Positions 50,829 to 59,760 of a stretch of 64,000 bases of DNA are shown in pieces. The notes beneath the pieces were generated by a model that was given only the letters and a program-made list of their open reading frames with translations, was not told where the DNA came from and did not search any database. Within the stretch, counting starts at the first letter, position 1. Each line of letters starts with the position of its first letter. The DNA lies in assembly GCF_014648815.1 (NCBI RefSeq), contig NZ_BMRV01000015.1, forward strand, positions 1 to 64,000, given 5' to 3'. The translations under genes and the position numbers were made by a program. This DNA comes from Streptomyces flaveolus (GTDB lineage: Bacteria > Actinomycetota > Actinomycetes > Streptomycetales > Streptomycetaceae).

Positions 50829-51575
50829 TCAGGACACCTGCGCCGCGCGCCGCTCCATGGCCCGGCGGGCCGCGTCCTCGCTGACGTACACCTCGCACAT
50901 GTGCCGCCCGTCGGGCGTGGCCGTGTGCTCGACCTCCCACAGGGAGACCTCGGCGCCGTCGCGCAGCAGGAAGGCGTGCTCGTAGAGCGAGAAGCCGACC
51001 GCGGGACGGCCCGTGCGGCCGGGGCCGCCGAAGGCCTGCGTGATCTGGTGGGCGGACGCCGTGGCCAGCCGGGCGGCGATGTCCGCGCCGGGCCGGTCCG
51101 CGTTCTCCGCGCGCCGCAGCAGCCTGCGGGCGTGGTCCGCCGAGCCGCCCTGCACGTAGACGTGCCGCGGGGTGGGGAGCGGCGACAGCTGCACCGGCAC
51201 CGGCAGTTCGAAGTCCGGCGTGTCCGGCGGCAGCGCCAGCCTCGCGGTGGCGGCGCGCAGCTCCTCCTCGTCGACGTACACCTCGTGCTGCGCCTCACCG
51301 CCCGGGGCGGTGTTGTGGACGAGCTCCCAGAGGGTGAGTGCCGAGCCGTCGGCGAGCAGCCACGTGTGCCGGTACGTCTCGCGATGCAGCCCCGCGCTGT
51401 GGTGCGCGGAGTGCAGCGAACCGTCGTGCGCCAGCGCGCAGTCCAGTCGCCGTATCGTCTCGTCGGGCAGCTCGAACGAGTTCAGGGCGCGGCCGAGCAG
51501 TCGCATGAGGTGCTCCTCCGGAGACTCGGGCGACTCGGCTGGTTCGTACGCTGCCGTCTCGTACGGAACGCTCAA
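50829..51575 (-). CDS. DUF6227 family protein with internal duplication
   Basis: This 248-residue cytoplasmic protein belongs to a Streptomyces family of unknown role. It has two similar halves: HTWLLADGSALTLWELVHNT ... HEVYVDEEELRAA (about residues 70-112) and HAFLLRDGAEVSLWEVEHTA ... CEVYVSEDAARRA (about 197-240). This suggests an old duplication. The likely start is TTG at 51575 with GGGAG in front; translation from a TTG is uncommon. It converges on fruA. Confidence 0.82.
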   Translation of the reverse strand: MSVPYETAAYEPAESPESPEEHLMRLLGRALNSFELPDETIRRLDCALAHDGSLHSAHHSAGLHRETYRHTWLLADGSALTLWELVHNTAPGGEAQHEVYVDEEELRAATARLALPPDTPDFELPVPVQLSPLPTPRHVYVQGGSADHARRLLRRAENADRPGADIAARLATASAHQITQAFGGPGRTGRPAVGFSLYEHAFLLRDGAEVSLWEVEHTATPDGRHMCEVYVSEDAARRAMERRAAQVS

Positions 51576-51679
51576 GGTTTCTCCCGGCGTTGCTGCATGT
51601 CACCTGGTGGGTGCATACCGTAGCCCCTCGGTCGGACATCATGTTCGGGAACCGGGAAAACGTACGCACGAAAAACGCG

Positions 51680-51710
51680 CGGGTCGCGCGAGGAGTTCCC
51701 GCGCGACCCG
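51680..51710 (-). terminator. Terminator after the L,D-transpeptidase gene
   Basis: CGGGTCGCGCG at 51680-51690 pairs perfectly with CGCGCGACCCG at 51700-51710, 55 bases beyond the stop codon on the minus strand. Confidence 0.7.
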
Positions 51711-51764
51711 GCGAACCGTCAAACATCGCTGCTCAGCGTGCGGATCGGCCGGAACCGGCCGGGA

Positions 51765-52994
51765 TCAGACGGCGCTGCCGGCGACCCACTCGCTCCAGCC
51801 CATGTTCCAGCCGTTGAGGCCGTTGTCGGGCGCGATCGTGTCGTCCGGGGAGTTCTTGACGACGACCACGTCCCCGATGAGCGAGTGGTCGTAGAACCAC
51901 TTGCTCGGCGTGTCGCCCTGGCCGCCCTGGACGTCCTGCAGTCCCACGCAGCCGTGGCTGGTGCCCTGGCGGCCGAAGGGCGGATTGCCCCGCAGGTACC
52001 AGTAGTTGCCGTGGATGAACGTGCCGCTGCTGCTCAGCCGCATCGCGTGCGGCACGTCCGGGATGTCGTACTCGCCGCCGAAGCCGACCGTCGAGCCGTC
52101 CATGTGCGTCTGGAGGGACTTCTCGGAGATCACCATCTTGCCGTTGTACGTCGGGTTCTCCGCGCTGCCCGCCGAGATCGGGATCGACTTGACCGTCTCG
52201 CCGTCGCGCACGACCGTCATGGTCTGCGTGTTCACGTCGACCGTGGAGACCTGCGAGCGGCCCACGGTGAACGTGACGGTCTTCTTCTGCACGCCGAAGA
52301 CGCCGTTCGCGCCCTCCACCCCGTCCAGGTCGATCTTCATCGTGACCTTGGAGCCGGCCTTCCAGTAGTCGTCGGGCCGGAAGTCGAGCCGCTGCGAGCC
52401 GAACCAGTGCCCGACCACCTCCTGCCCGCTGCTGGAGGTGACCGAGATGTGCGACTGCACGGCCTTCTTGTCGCCGATCTCCTTGTCGAACGTGAACGAC
52501 ACCGGCATGCCCACCCCCACCGTGGCGCCCCCGTCCGGGGTGTAGGTGCCGATGAAGCTGTTGTCCGAGGAGACGGTGGTGAAGGTCGAGTCGGCCGCGG
52601 CGGGCAGGCCGTTCGCGTCCTTCGCCGTCGCGCTGATCCGGTACTTCGTGCCGCGCTCCAACTGCTCCTTCGGCTTCCAGCTCGTGCCGTCGGCGGACAG
52701 CGAGCCCGGTACGGCCGTGCCCGCGCCCGCCACCGTCATCTTCACGTCGGTCAGCTTGCCGTCGCTGACCTTCACGCCGGTCGCGTTGATCGACGCACCG
52801 GTCGACCCGTCCTTCGCGGAGATCACGACCTTCGCCACGGAGGTCTTGACCGAACCGGTGCCGTCCTTGCCGTCACCGCCGCTCTTGTCGTCGGCGCTGG
52901 CGCTGCCGCCGCAGGCGGTGAGGGTCAGGGCGCCGACCACGAGGGCGGCGCAGGCCACCAGTGCGCGACGCGCTGATATGTCCTGCGTTGTCAC
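51765..52994 (-). CDS. L,D-transpeptidase lipoprotein
   Basis: This 409-residue enzyme forms 3-3 crosslinks or attaches proteins in peptidoglycan. The signal peptide ends in a lipobox (LTLTAC), so it is membrane-anchored. Two immunoglobulin-like domains (about residues 45-260) precede the YkuD domain, whose active site is HGNYWYLRG...GTSHGCVGLQD with nucleophile Cys349. The layout matches mycobacterial LdtMt2. The GTG at 52994 has GGAGC six bases upstream. Compare the cysteine-less relative at 4897-5466. Confidence 0.93.
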   Translation of the reverse strand: MTTQDISARRALVACAALVVGALTLTACGGSASADDKSGGDGKDGTGSVKTSVAKVVISAKDGSTGASINATGVKVSDGKLTDVKMTVAGAGTAVPGSLSADGTSWKPKEQLERGTKYRISATAKDANGLPAAADSTFTTVSSDNSFIGTYTPDGGATVGVGMPVSFTFDKEIGDKKAVQSHISVTSSSGQEVVGHWFGSQRLDFRPDDYWKAGSKVTMKIDLDGVEGANGVFGVQKKTVTFTVGRSQVSTVDVNTQTMTVVRDGETVKSIPISAGSAENPTYNGKMVISEKSLQTHMDGSTVGFGGEYDIPDVPHAMRLSSSGTFIHGNYWYLRGNPPFGRQGTSHGCVGLQDVQGGQGDTPSKWFYDHSLIGDVVVVKNSPDDTIAPDNGLNGWNMGWSEWVAGSAV

Positions 52995-53192
52995 GGGCTG
53001 CTCCAGGTTCAGGTGATGTGCGGTATCCGCTTCAGCCCTGAAGAGCGGACCGGCGGCCGACGGGGTTCCCGGCGAACGTCGGAAAAGCCCATCAGTGACA
53101 GAACCGCGACAATCGCCTCTGCACGCCGGGCACTTGCTTCCGTCGGACACCCGCCCGCGCCCGGACACCGCCCCCGCCGGACGCCCGTTCCG

Positions 53193-54236
53193 CTACGACG
53201 CCCCGTGCGCGTCCCCGTACAACTCGCCGTACGAGGGCCACGCCCCGCCCGGCCCGTCCACCGGACCGGCGGCGCGTACCGCGCGCACGATCGCCCGCGT
53301 CACCATGTCCGCGCCCGCCGCCAGCACCTCGTTCAGCGCGAGCGGCTGCGTCGCGTCGAGCGGGCGCTCGCCGGTGGCGAGGGCGAACACCGTGTCCCCG
53401 TCGTTGAGCAGGTGCACCGGCCGCACGGCACGCGCGATGCCGTCGTGCGCCGTACCGGCCAGCTTCTGCGCCTGCGCCTTGGACAGCCCGGCGTCGGTGG
53501 CGACCACGGCGACCGTGGTGTTGAGCGGAGGCGGTGCGTTCCGCGCCGCGACCTCGGCGAGGCGCCGCCGCGCCGCCTCGTGCACGTCCGCCGCCGGATA
53601 CACCACGCGCCGTCCCTGGAAGAACTCCCCGTACAGCACCCCCGTCTCCGGATCCATCGCCGACCCCGCCGCGTTGGCCACCACCAGCGCGGCCACCGTG
53701 ATGCCCGACTCCAGCACGGTGCTCGCGGTGCCGACCCCGCCCTTCAGGAGCCCCACCACGGCTCCCGTGCCGGCCCCGACACCTCCCTCGGCCACCCGCG
53801 CGCCCGGTGCGCTCGCGTGCGCCGCCTCGACGGCCGCCCGCCCGGTCGCCGCGTCCGGCCGGGCCCGGAAGTCGCCGCCGCGCCCCAGATCGAAGACGCA
53901 GGCGGCGGGCACCACCGGCACGACGTGCGCAGGGCCGGGTCCGACGCGCACCCCGCGTCCCCGCTCCTCCAGCCAGGCCATCACTCCGGACGCCGCGTCC
54001 AGCCCGTAGGCGCTGCCACCGGTCAGCACCACCGCCTCGACCCGCTGCACCAGATTGCGCGGGTCGAGCGCGTCGGTCTCCTTGGTGCCGGGACCACCGC
54101 CGCGCACGTCCACGGCGGCGACCGCCCCGCCCTCCGGCGCGAGCACCACCGTCGTCCCCGTGAGCCACCCGTCGCCGATGCGCGTCGCGTGCCCCACCCG
54201 TACCCCGGCGACGTCCGTCACTGCGTCAACTGTCAT
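53193..54236 (-). CDS. P1-family (DmpA/NylC-like) peptidase or amidase
   Basis: This is a 347-residue N-terminal-nucleophile hydrolase. The family start VTDVAGVRVGHATRIGDGWLTGTTVV and VLTGGSAYGLDAASGVMAWLEE are intact. The sequence PPPLNTTVAVVATDAGLSK resembles the NylC self-cleavage site, placing the cut between Asn239 and Thr240, with Thr240 as nucleophile. Relatives cleave D-aminopeptides or nylon oligomers. It would mature into two chains. The natural substrate is unknown. It lies between the transpeptidase and LtrA genes on the same strand. Confidence 0.9.
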   Translation of the reverse strand: MTVDAVTDVAGVRVGHATRIGDGWLTGTTVVLAPEGGAVAAVDVRGGGPGTKETDALDPRNLVQRVEAVVLTGGSAYGLDAASGVMAWLEERGRGVRVGPGPAHVVPVVPAACVFDLGRGGDFRARPDAATGRAAVEAAHASAPGARVAEGGVGAGTGAVVGLLKGGVGTASTVLESGITVAALVVANAAGSAMDPETGVLYGEFFQGRRVVYPAADVHEAARRRLAEVAARNAPPPLNTTVAVVATDAGLSKAQAQKLAGTAHDGIARAVRPVHLLNDGDTVFALATGERPLDATQPLALNEVLAAGADMVTRAIVRAVRAAGPVDGPGGAWPSYGELYGDAHGAS

Positions 54237-54268
54237 GTTCCCAGTGTCGGCCGGTCCGGCGGGCGCGC

Positions 54269-55501
54269 TCAGGCGGCCGGCCCCGTCGCCCTCCGCTCCG
54301 CCGGGCCCGCGAGGGCCGTCAGCACCACCCCGGTCGCGACCGCCAGCGCCAGGACGATGCCCGCCACGAGCACCGCCACGTCTCCGAGGAACGTGCAGCC
54401 GATCACCAGCAGCGCGGCGGTCGGCAGGGCCAGTTGCTGCGCGATGCCCACCTTGAAGTGGCGCGCGTGCAGCACCCACACCGTGATCAGGTACATCGCC
54501 GTCGGCAGGGTCACCGCGGCGGACGCTGCCAGGGTCGAGATGTGCGCCTTGCCGACCGCCTGTTCCACCGCCACCTCCAGCCCCGCCCCGATCGCCGCCG
54601 CCGAGGCGAAGACCAGGTAGTGGCCGTACCCCCACACGAACGCCTGCCTGCTGGAGCGCAGATGACCGTGGACGGGCACCACGAAGTAGATCCACCAGGC
54701 GGCGAAGACGATCAGCAGTCCGCCCACCGCGATCGGCAGCAGCTCGCCCAGCGCGTCGTTCTCGTCGATGCCCGACTTCACCGCGACCGTGGCCGCGGCG
54801 ATGGTCTCGCCCAGCACGATGATCGTGAACAGCCCGTACCGCTCGGAGATGTGGTGCGGGTGCCAGGACGACTGGTGGTCCTTCTCCGCGAGCGTCGGCA
54901 CGCACAGCTCCAGCACCGCCATCACCAGGAACAGCCACGCCCGGCCGGCGTCCGGCACGAACAGCAGCCCCACCCAGCCGATCTGGCAGAGCAGCACGCC
55001 ACCGGCGTATCTCAGGGTCATCGCGCGCTCCGCCGGTCCGGCGCCGCGCGCCGCGCGCAGCCACTGCGCCGACATGGCGAGCCGCATGATCACATAGCCC
55101 ACCACGATGACCAGGAAGTCGTGGTCCTCGAAGGCCCGGGAGATCCCGGCGGCGAGGACCAGGACCCCGCCGATCTGCACCAGGGTGACGACCCGGTAGA
55201 GCACGTCGTCGTTGTCGTACGCCGAGGCGAACCAGGTGAAGTTCATCCACGCCCACCAGATGGCGAAGAAGACCATCGCGTAGTAGAGGATCCCCTCGCC
55301 GGCATGGCTCTCGGCGACGGCGTGCACCAGCTGGACGCCCGCCTGGGCGACGGCCACGACGAAGCACAGGTCGAAGAAGAGCTCCAGCGGTGAGGCGACG
55401 CGATGCGACTCGTGACGGGGCCGGGCCGTGAGCCTGCGCAGCGGCCGGTGGCCGGCGGCCGGGGCGGAGGACTCGGGAGGGGGAGGGGGACTGGACGTCA
55501 T
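54269..55501 (-). CDS. Low temperature requirement protein A (LtrA) family
   Basis: This is a 410-residue membrane protein with about ten to twelve helices. The LtrA motif ESHRVASPLELFFDLCFVVAVAQ (about residues 31-53) and HHISERYGLFTIIVLGETIAAA (about 215-236) are clear. The family was named from a Listeria cold-growth mutant; its function is still unknown. A Pro/Ser-rich tail of about 25 residues precedes helix one. It lies 32 bases upstream of the P1 peptidase gene and may share its mRNA. Confidence 0.92.
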   Translation of the reverse strand: MTSSPPPPPESSAPAAGHRPLRRLTARPRHESHRVASPLELFFDLCFVVAVAQAGVQLVHAVAESHAGEGILYYAMVFFAIWWAWMNFTWFASAYDNDDVLYRVVTLVQIGGVLVLAAGISRAFEDHDFLVIVVGYVIMRLAMSAQWLRAARGAGPAERAMTLRYAGGVLLCQIGWVGLLFVPDAGRAWLFLVMAVLELCVPTLAEKDHQSSWHPHHISERYGLFTIIVLGETIAAATVAVKSGIDENDALGELLPIAVGGLLIVFAAWWIYFVVPVHGHLRSSRQAFVWGYGHYLVFASAAAIGAGLEVAVEQAVGKAHISTLAASAAVTLPTAMYLITVWVLHARHFKVGIAQQLALPTAALLVIGCTFLGDVAVLVAGIVLALAVATGVVLTALAGPAERRATGPAA

Positions 55502-55565
55502 GGGCCCTAGCACAGCAGAGACCGGACGGGCGTGCTCGCGCGGGGGCGGGCCGTACCCTGGAGCC

Positions 55566-55742
55566 ATGAGCACCGCCCCCGAACCCGAGCCCCGCGCGCC
55601 GAAGCCCGCGCTGGTCTTCGACGACCCGCTCGACCAGCAGACCTCCGACGACACCGACCGGGGATGGGGCGAGCGGCCCGACGCCGACAGCGCGGCCGAC
55701 CTGAAGCGCTTCCTCGACGAGAAGCCGCCCCACCACCTGTGA
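55566..55742 (+). CDS. Small acidic conserved protein
   Basis: This 58-residue product starts MSTAPEPEPRAPKPALVFDD and continues PLDQQTSDDTDRGWGERPDADSA, ending FLDEKPPHHL. It is strongly acidic, lacks cysteine and membrane segments, and is probably disordered with one short helix. I believe similar short proteins occur at this place in other Streptomyces, but know no function. There is no ribosome site and TACCCT stands ten bases before the ATG, so it may be leaderless. It is divergent from LtrA and converges on mscL. Confidence 0.7.
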   Translation: MSTAPEPEPRAPKPALVFDDPLDQQTSDDTDRGWGERPDADSAADLKRFLDEKPPHHL

Positions 55743-55779
55743 GCGGCGCGGGCAGCCGCCCGCCGACGGACCGTCCGCG

Positions 55780-56250
55780 CTACGTGCGGTCGTGGCCCGA
55801 TCCGCGCTGTGCGACCAGCGCGTCGCGGATCTCCTTGAGCACCTCCAGCTCGGACACCTCGACGACCTCCTGCGTGCTCTCCCGCGCCTTGCGGCGGGCC
55901 TCCTGGCGAGCCAGGTACTTGGACATGGGCAGGACCATCAGGAAGTAGACGACGGCCGCCGTGATCACGAAGGTGAGGGTGGCGCCGAGCACCGAACCCC
56001 ACAGGATCCGGACGCCGGTCGCGCTGTCGCCCGTACCGGTGCACGGGCCCTTGAGGCAGGAGCTGTAGCTGTCCAGGTTCTGCGTGCCGAACGCGCCGAC
56101 CAGCGGATTGATGATTCCCTTCACCACCGAGTTGACGATGTTGGTGAAGGCGGCGCCGATGACCACCGCGACTGCCAGATCGACGACGTTCCCGCGCATC
56201 AGGAAGGCCTTGAAGCCCTGCCAGACGCTCGGATCCTTCTTCGCGCTCAC
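55780..56250 (-). CDS. mscL: MscL, large-conductance mechanosensitive channel
   Basis: This is a 156-residue channel that opens under osmotic downshock. WQGFKAFLMRGNVVDLAVAVVIGAAFTNIVNSVVKGIINPLVG covers the N-terminal amphipathic helix and pore helix one; ATLTFVITAAVVYFLMVLPM is helix two. A cytoplasmic bundle helix (EVLKEIRDALVAQ) ends it. The loop between the helices has two cysteines. GTG at 56250 is preferred, with GGAG eleven bases upstream; a GTG six codons earlier is also possible. Confidence 0.95.
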   Translation of the reverse strand: MSAKKDPSVWQGFKAFLMRGNVVDLAVAVVIGAAFTNIVNSVVKGIINPLVGAFGTQNLDSYSSCLKGPCTGTGDSATGVRILWGSVLGATLTFVITAAVVYFLMVLPMSKYLARQEARRKARESTQEVVEVSELEVLKEIRDALVAQRGSGHDRT

Positions 56251-56361
56251 CTCGGGGGCACTCCTCACATGACCAGGTTGTGGAACAAAACGCTCCGCAA
56301 CCTACGCCGACGCCCGGCGGTGCTGTCCAGTCCGGCCCCACCAATGAGGGACTTGACAGGC

Positions 56362-56934
56362 TCAGCACAGCGTCACCGCCAGCCGCGCCCGGGCCCCCGC
56401 GCCGACCAGCCGGTGCGCGGTGGCGGGCGGCACCGAGAGCACGACCAGCGCCCCTGCCTCGGGCCCCCCGGCCTCCGGTGCTCCGTCCCCCGGCACCCCG
56501 GCGTCCGGCTCCGGCACCTTCACCACCCGTGCTCCCCGCGCGATCACGGAGACCCCGCCGCCCGCGCCCTCCTCGGACGCGACGACGTCGACCCGGTCGC
56601 CCGGCGCCAGCAGCCGCACCGTCGCGGCGTCCGCGATCCGCACGGGCGCCGCCACCGGCCGCGCGGCCGGCCGCTCGCCCGCCCGGTCGGACACCGGATG
56701 CCCGCGCGCCCGGCCGCCGTCCTGCGCCCCGGTGTCAGGAAGCGGGCCCGCCGCCACCAGCGCCGCGGCGGTGACCGCGAGACCGGCGGCCACGGCACGC
56801 CTCCGGTGCCGTACGAGCCGGTGCAGCTGATGACGCCCGCCCCGCACCCGCACCGGAGCGAAGTGCGGCACCTCGCAGGTGGGCGGGGCGTCGGCGCCGA
56901 GCGGCGGCGGGAAGGGAACGGCGGAACGGGACAC
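56362..56934 (-). CDS. SAF-domain protein (RcpC/CpaB-like)
   Basis: This is a 190-residue protein with one membrane helix (AVAAGLAVTAAALVAAGPLP, about residues 42-61) and an external SAF domain (PVRIADAATVRLLAPGDRVDVVASEE ... VLSVPPATAHRLVGAGARARLAVTL). Such domains occur in pilus-assembly CpaB proteins; here no pilus genes are near. The start is uncertain because several GTG codons lie together; GTG at 56934 gives VSRSAVPFPP. Function unknown. Confidence 0.82.
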   Translation of the reverse strand: MSRSAVPFPPPLGADAPPTCEVPHFAPVRVRGGRHQLHRLVRHRRRAVAAGLAVTAAALVAAGPLPDTGAQDGGRARGHPVSDRAGERPAARPVAAPVRIADAATVRLLAPGDRVDVVASEEGAGGGVSVIARGARVVKVPEPDAGVPGDGAPEAGGPEAGALVVLSVPPATAHRLVGAGARARLAVTLC

Positions 56935-57142
56935 GGTGACCACCACCTGTGACGAGGGATCGGCTTGCGCACCCACGATGAGGCGTCTCGCCGTCTCCCG
57001 CCGGCGTCCGTGGACCACCGGCCGGTTGTGGAAAACTCCCTCACCCGATCCGGACGTTCCGCATGCCCGCCGAGACCCGCCGGGCCCCGCAGGGCCCCGC
57101 CGAGACCCGCCGCCCCGCAGGGCGCTGCCGATCCCCGTCGGC

Positions 57143-57985
57143 CTAGGGCAGCGCGATCCCGGGGTCCATCCCGCCCAGCGCATGCCCGCACCGGCAGTCC
57201 CGCTCCCCGGCCGCCGGCAGGGCCGCCACCGCGTCGAACAGCACGCCCCGCAGCCGGTCCACATTGGCAGAGAACACCCGCAGCACCTCCTCGTGCGAGA
57301 CGCCCTCGCCGCTCTCGGCCCCGGCGTCGAGGTCGGTGACGAGGGTCAGCGAGGTGTAGCAGAGCTCCAGCTCCCGGGCGAGCGCCGCCTCCGGGTGGCC
57401 GGTCATGCCGACCACCGACCAGCCCTGCGCCCGGTGCCACAACGATTCCGCACGTGTCCCGAAGCGCGGCCCCTCGACCACGACCAGCGTGCCGCCGTCC
57501 ACCGGCTCCCAGTCCCGGCCCCGCGCCGCCTTCAGCGCGGCCGCCCGCCCGGCGGGGCAGTACGGGTCGGCCAGCGACACGTGCACCACGTGGGGCACCG
57601 TGCCGTCGGGCAGCGGCATCCCGTCGAAGTACGTCGACGGGCGGGACCGCGTCCGGTCGACGAACTGGTCCGGCACCAGCAGCGTGCCCGGCCCGTACTC
57701 GGGGCGCAGCCCGCCCACCGCGCACGGACCGAGGACCTGGCGCACGCCGACCGAGCGCAGCGCCCACAGGTTGGCCCGGTAGTTGATCCGGTGCGGCGGC
57801 AGATGGTGGCCGCGTCCGTGCCGGGGGAGGAAGGCGACCCGCCGGCCGGCGACCTCGCCGAGGAAGAGGGAGTCGCTGGGCGGCCCGTACGGGGTGTCCA
57901 CCTGGACCTCGGTCACGTCGTCGAGGAACGAGTAGAAACCGGAGCCGCCGATCACGCCGATCTCGGCGTTCACCTTGTTCGCCAT
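57143..57985 (-). CDS. mtnP: S-methyl-5'-thioadenosine phosphorylase
   Basis: This is a 280-residue enzyme that cleaves methylthioadenosine with phosphate into adenine and methylthioribose 1-phosphate, recycling the by-product of polyamine and other SAM-dependent pathways. Motifs: IGVIGGSGFYSF at the start, LPRHGRGHHLPPHRINYRANLWALRS, LVVVEGPRFGTRAES, and VGMTGHPEAALARELELCY. The closest alternative is a purine-nucleoside phosphorylase. The start ATG at 57985 is clear. Confidence 0.92.
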   Translation of the reverse strand: MANKVNAEIGVIGGSGFYSFLDDVTEVQVDTPYGPPSDSLFLGEVAGRRVAFLPRHGRGHHLPPHRINYRANLWALRSVGVRQVLGPCAVGGLRPEYGPGTLLVPDQFVDRTRSRPSTYFDGMPLPDGTVPHVVHVSLADPYCPAGRAAALKAARGRDWEPVDGGTLVVVEGPRFGTRAESLWHRAQGWSVVGMTGHPEAALARELELCYTSLTLVTDLDAGAESGEGVSHEEVLRVFSANVDRLRGVLFDAVAALPAAGERDCRCGHALGGMDPGIALP

Positions 57986-58025
57986 GCCCCAGACCCTAGC
58001 CGCCCCCCGGATCCGGGAACGCCGA

Positions 58026-58055
58026 GGACCCTGCCGTCGGACGACGGCAGGGTCC
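58026..58055 (-). terminator. Terminator after fmdB
   Basis: GGACCCTGCCGTC at 58026-58038 pairs perfectly with GACGGCAGGGTCC at 58043-58055 over a four-base loop. It follows fmdB by a few bases and precedes the phosphorylase start, separating the two. Confidence 0.85.
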
Positions 58056-58067
58056 CGGTGAGAAGTG

Positions 58068-58385
58068 CTACGCGGCGGTGGTGCTCGAGGAGGAGCTGCC
58101 GGAGCTCGACGCCGAGGACGACGAACCCGAGCCCGACGACGAACCGGAGTCCGAGGAGGAGGACGTCGAAGCGGGCTTCGACGACGCCGGCGAGCTGCTG
58201 GACGAGCTGCCGCGGCTGTCGTTTCGGTAGAAGCCGGAGCCCTTGAAGACGATGCCGACCGCCGAGAACACCTTCTTCAGGCGGCCCTGGCAGTTCGGGC
58301 ACTCGGTCAGGGCGTCGTCGGTGAACTTCTGCACCGCCTCGAGGCCCTCGCCGCACTCGGTGCACTGGTACTGGTACGTCGGCAC
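58068..58385 (-). CDS. FmdB-family zinc-ribbon protein
   Basis: This is a 105-residue protein. Residues 1-35 form the FmdB/CxxC_CxxC_SSSS zinc ribbon, MPTYQYQCTECGE ... LTECPNCQG, with Cys8, 11, 29 and 32; KVFSAVGIVFKGSGFYRND follows. The last 50 residues are almost only Ser with some Gly, Asp and Ala. The family is widespread and its role is unknown; regulation of amidase genes was once proposed. AGGAGGA precedes the GTG start, and a CIRCE-like element overlaps the upstream side of that ribosome site. Confidence 0.93.
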   Translation of the reverse strand: MPTYQYQCTECGEGLEAVQKFTDDALTECPNCQGRLKKVFSAVGIVFKGSGFYRNDSRGSSSSSSPASSKPASTSSSSDSGSSSGSGSSSSASSSGSSSSSTTAA

Positions 58386-58395
58386 TGTCTTCCTC

Positions 58396-58422
58396 CTGGC
58401 ACTCTCACTCGATGAGTGCTAA
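58396..58422 (-). promoter_or_regulatory. CIRCE (HrcA-binding) element in front of fmdB
   Basis: Read on the gene's strand, TTAGCACTC, nine bases, then GAGTGCCAG. The CIRCE consensus is TTAGCACTC-N9-GAGTGCTAA: the left arm matches 9 of 9, the right arm 7 of 9, and the spacer is exact. The element ends ten bases before the start codon. It should make fmdB a heat-shock gene repressed by HrcA. A TGGACT / TATGGA pair upstream (58430-58460) could be the promoter. Confidence 0.85.
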
Positions 58423-58452
58423 CGACGATCCATAGTGACGTATTCCCGGGGT

Positions 58453-59760
58453 TCAGTCCACTGTGGCGGGCGTGCGGTGACCGACGCCACGTGCGACCGT
58501 CCGGCCGCGGGGCGGTGTCGCCAGCCGAGAACGCAGCGCCACCAGCACCGACAGCGCGAGCACCGTGCCGCCCATCGGGACCAGGAATCCGGCGCCGTCC
58601 CAGAAGCGGTCCTCCAGCTGTCCGGCGACCGTGACGGCCGCCGCCTGGCCGAGCGCCACGGCGCCGGTCAGCCAGGTGAAGGCCTCGGTGCGGGCGCCCG
58701 CCGGGACCAGGTCCTCGACCAGCGTGTACCCGGTGACCAGGGCGGGCGCGATGCACATGCCGACGAGCAGGCCGAGGCCGGCCAGCACGAGCACCGAGTG
58801 CGCGGCCCACAGGCCGGAGGCGGTCAGCGCGAGGGCGGTGTAGCCGACGAGCAGGCGCCGCTGCGGGGCCGCCTTCCAGGCGATGGCGCCGCAGGCCAGG
58901 CCGGAGAGCATGTTGCCCGCCGCGAAGACGCCGTACAGGACGCCGTTCATGCCGGGCTCGCCGATCGACTCGGTGAACGCGGCCAGCGAGACCTGCATGC
59001 CGCCGAAGACCGAACCGATGCCCAGGAAGATCACGGCCAGCACGCGCACGCCGGGCACGCGCAGCGCCGGAACGTGCTCCACGCGCCCGTGGCCGTCACC
59101 GCCGCCGACCCGCGGCTGGGTGCTCTTCTGCGCGGCGAAGAGCAGGCCGCCCACCAGGGTGAGCGCGGACTCGGTGACCAGGCCGGCTGCCGGGTCCACG
59201 CCCGTGCACAGAGCGGTCGCCACCAGCGGGCCGAGGACGAAGGTCAGCTCGTCCGTGACCGACTCGAAGGCCGCCGCCGTGCTCATCAGCGGGGAGCCGC
59301 CCAGCTTCACGCCCCAGCGGGCGCGCACCATGGGCCCGATCTGCGGCACCGAGGCACCGGTGGGCACGGCCGCCGCGAACAGCGCCCACAGGGGGGCGTC
59401 CGAGAGCGCGAGGACGGTCAGGGTCAGGCCGGACAGGGTGTGCACGAGCACGCCGGGCAGCAGGACGGCGCGCTGTCCGAAGCGGTCGGCGAGGCGGCCG
59501 CTGTAGGGGGCGAACAGGGCCATGGAGACGCCGGTGACGGCGGCGGCGGCGCCCGCGACGCCGTACGAGCCGGTGGTGTGCTGCACGAGCAGCACGATGG
59601 AGATCGTCAGCATGGCGAACGGCTGGCGGGCCGCGAAGCCGGGAAGCAGGAACGTCCAGGCGCCGCGGGTACGCAGCAGTTGTCCGTATCCGGGGCGGGA
59701 GGGCGCGTTGTGCCGCGTCTCCTGCGGCGACTTCTTCGACGGGGTGACCGTGGATGCCAC
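58453..59760 (-). CDS. MFS transporter
   Basis: This is a 435-residue 12-helix transporter. Typical MFS elements are present: PYSGRLADRFGQRAVLLPG between helices two and three, and a second-half start after KSTQPRVGGGDGHG. Substrate unknown; it has the look of a small-molecule efflux protein (DHA1-like). GTG at 59760 begins VASTVTPSKK and has AGAAAGG eight bases upstream. It lies 67 bases upstream of fmdB on the same strand; the CIRCE promoter stands between them, so fmdB can be expressed apart from it. Confidence 0.9.
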   Translation of the reverse strand: MASTVTPSKKSPQETRHNAPSRPGYGQLLRTRGAWTFLLPGFAARQPFAMLTISIVLLVQHTTGSYGVAGAAAAVTGVSMALFAPYSGRLADRFGQRAVLLPGVLVHTLSGLTLTVLALSDAPLWALFAAAVPTGASVPQIGPMVRARWGVKLGGSPLMSTAAAFESVTDELTFVLGPLVATALCTGVDPAAGLVTESALTLVGGLLFAAQKSTQPRVGGGDGHGRVEHVPALRVPGVRVLAVIFLGIGSVFGGMQVSLAAFTESIGEPGMNGVLYGVFAAGNMLSGLACGAIAWKAAPQRRLLVGYTALALTASGLWAAHSVLVLAGLGLLVGMCIAPALVTGYTLVEDLVPAGARTEAFTWLTGAVALGQAAAVTVAGQLEDRFWDGAGFLVPMGGTVLALSVLVALRSRLATPPRGRTVARGVGHRTPATVD

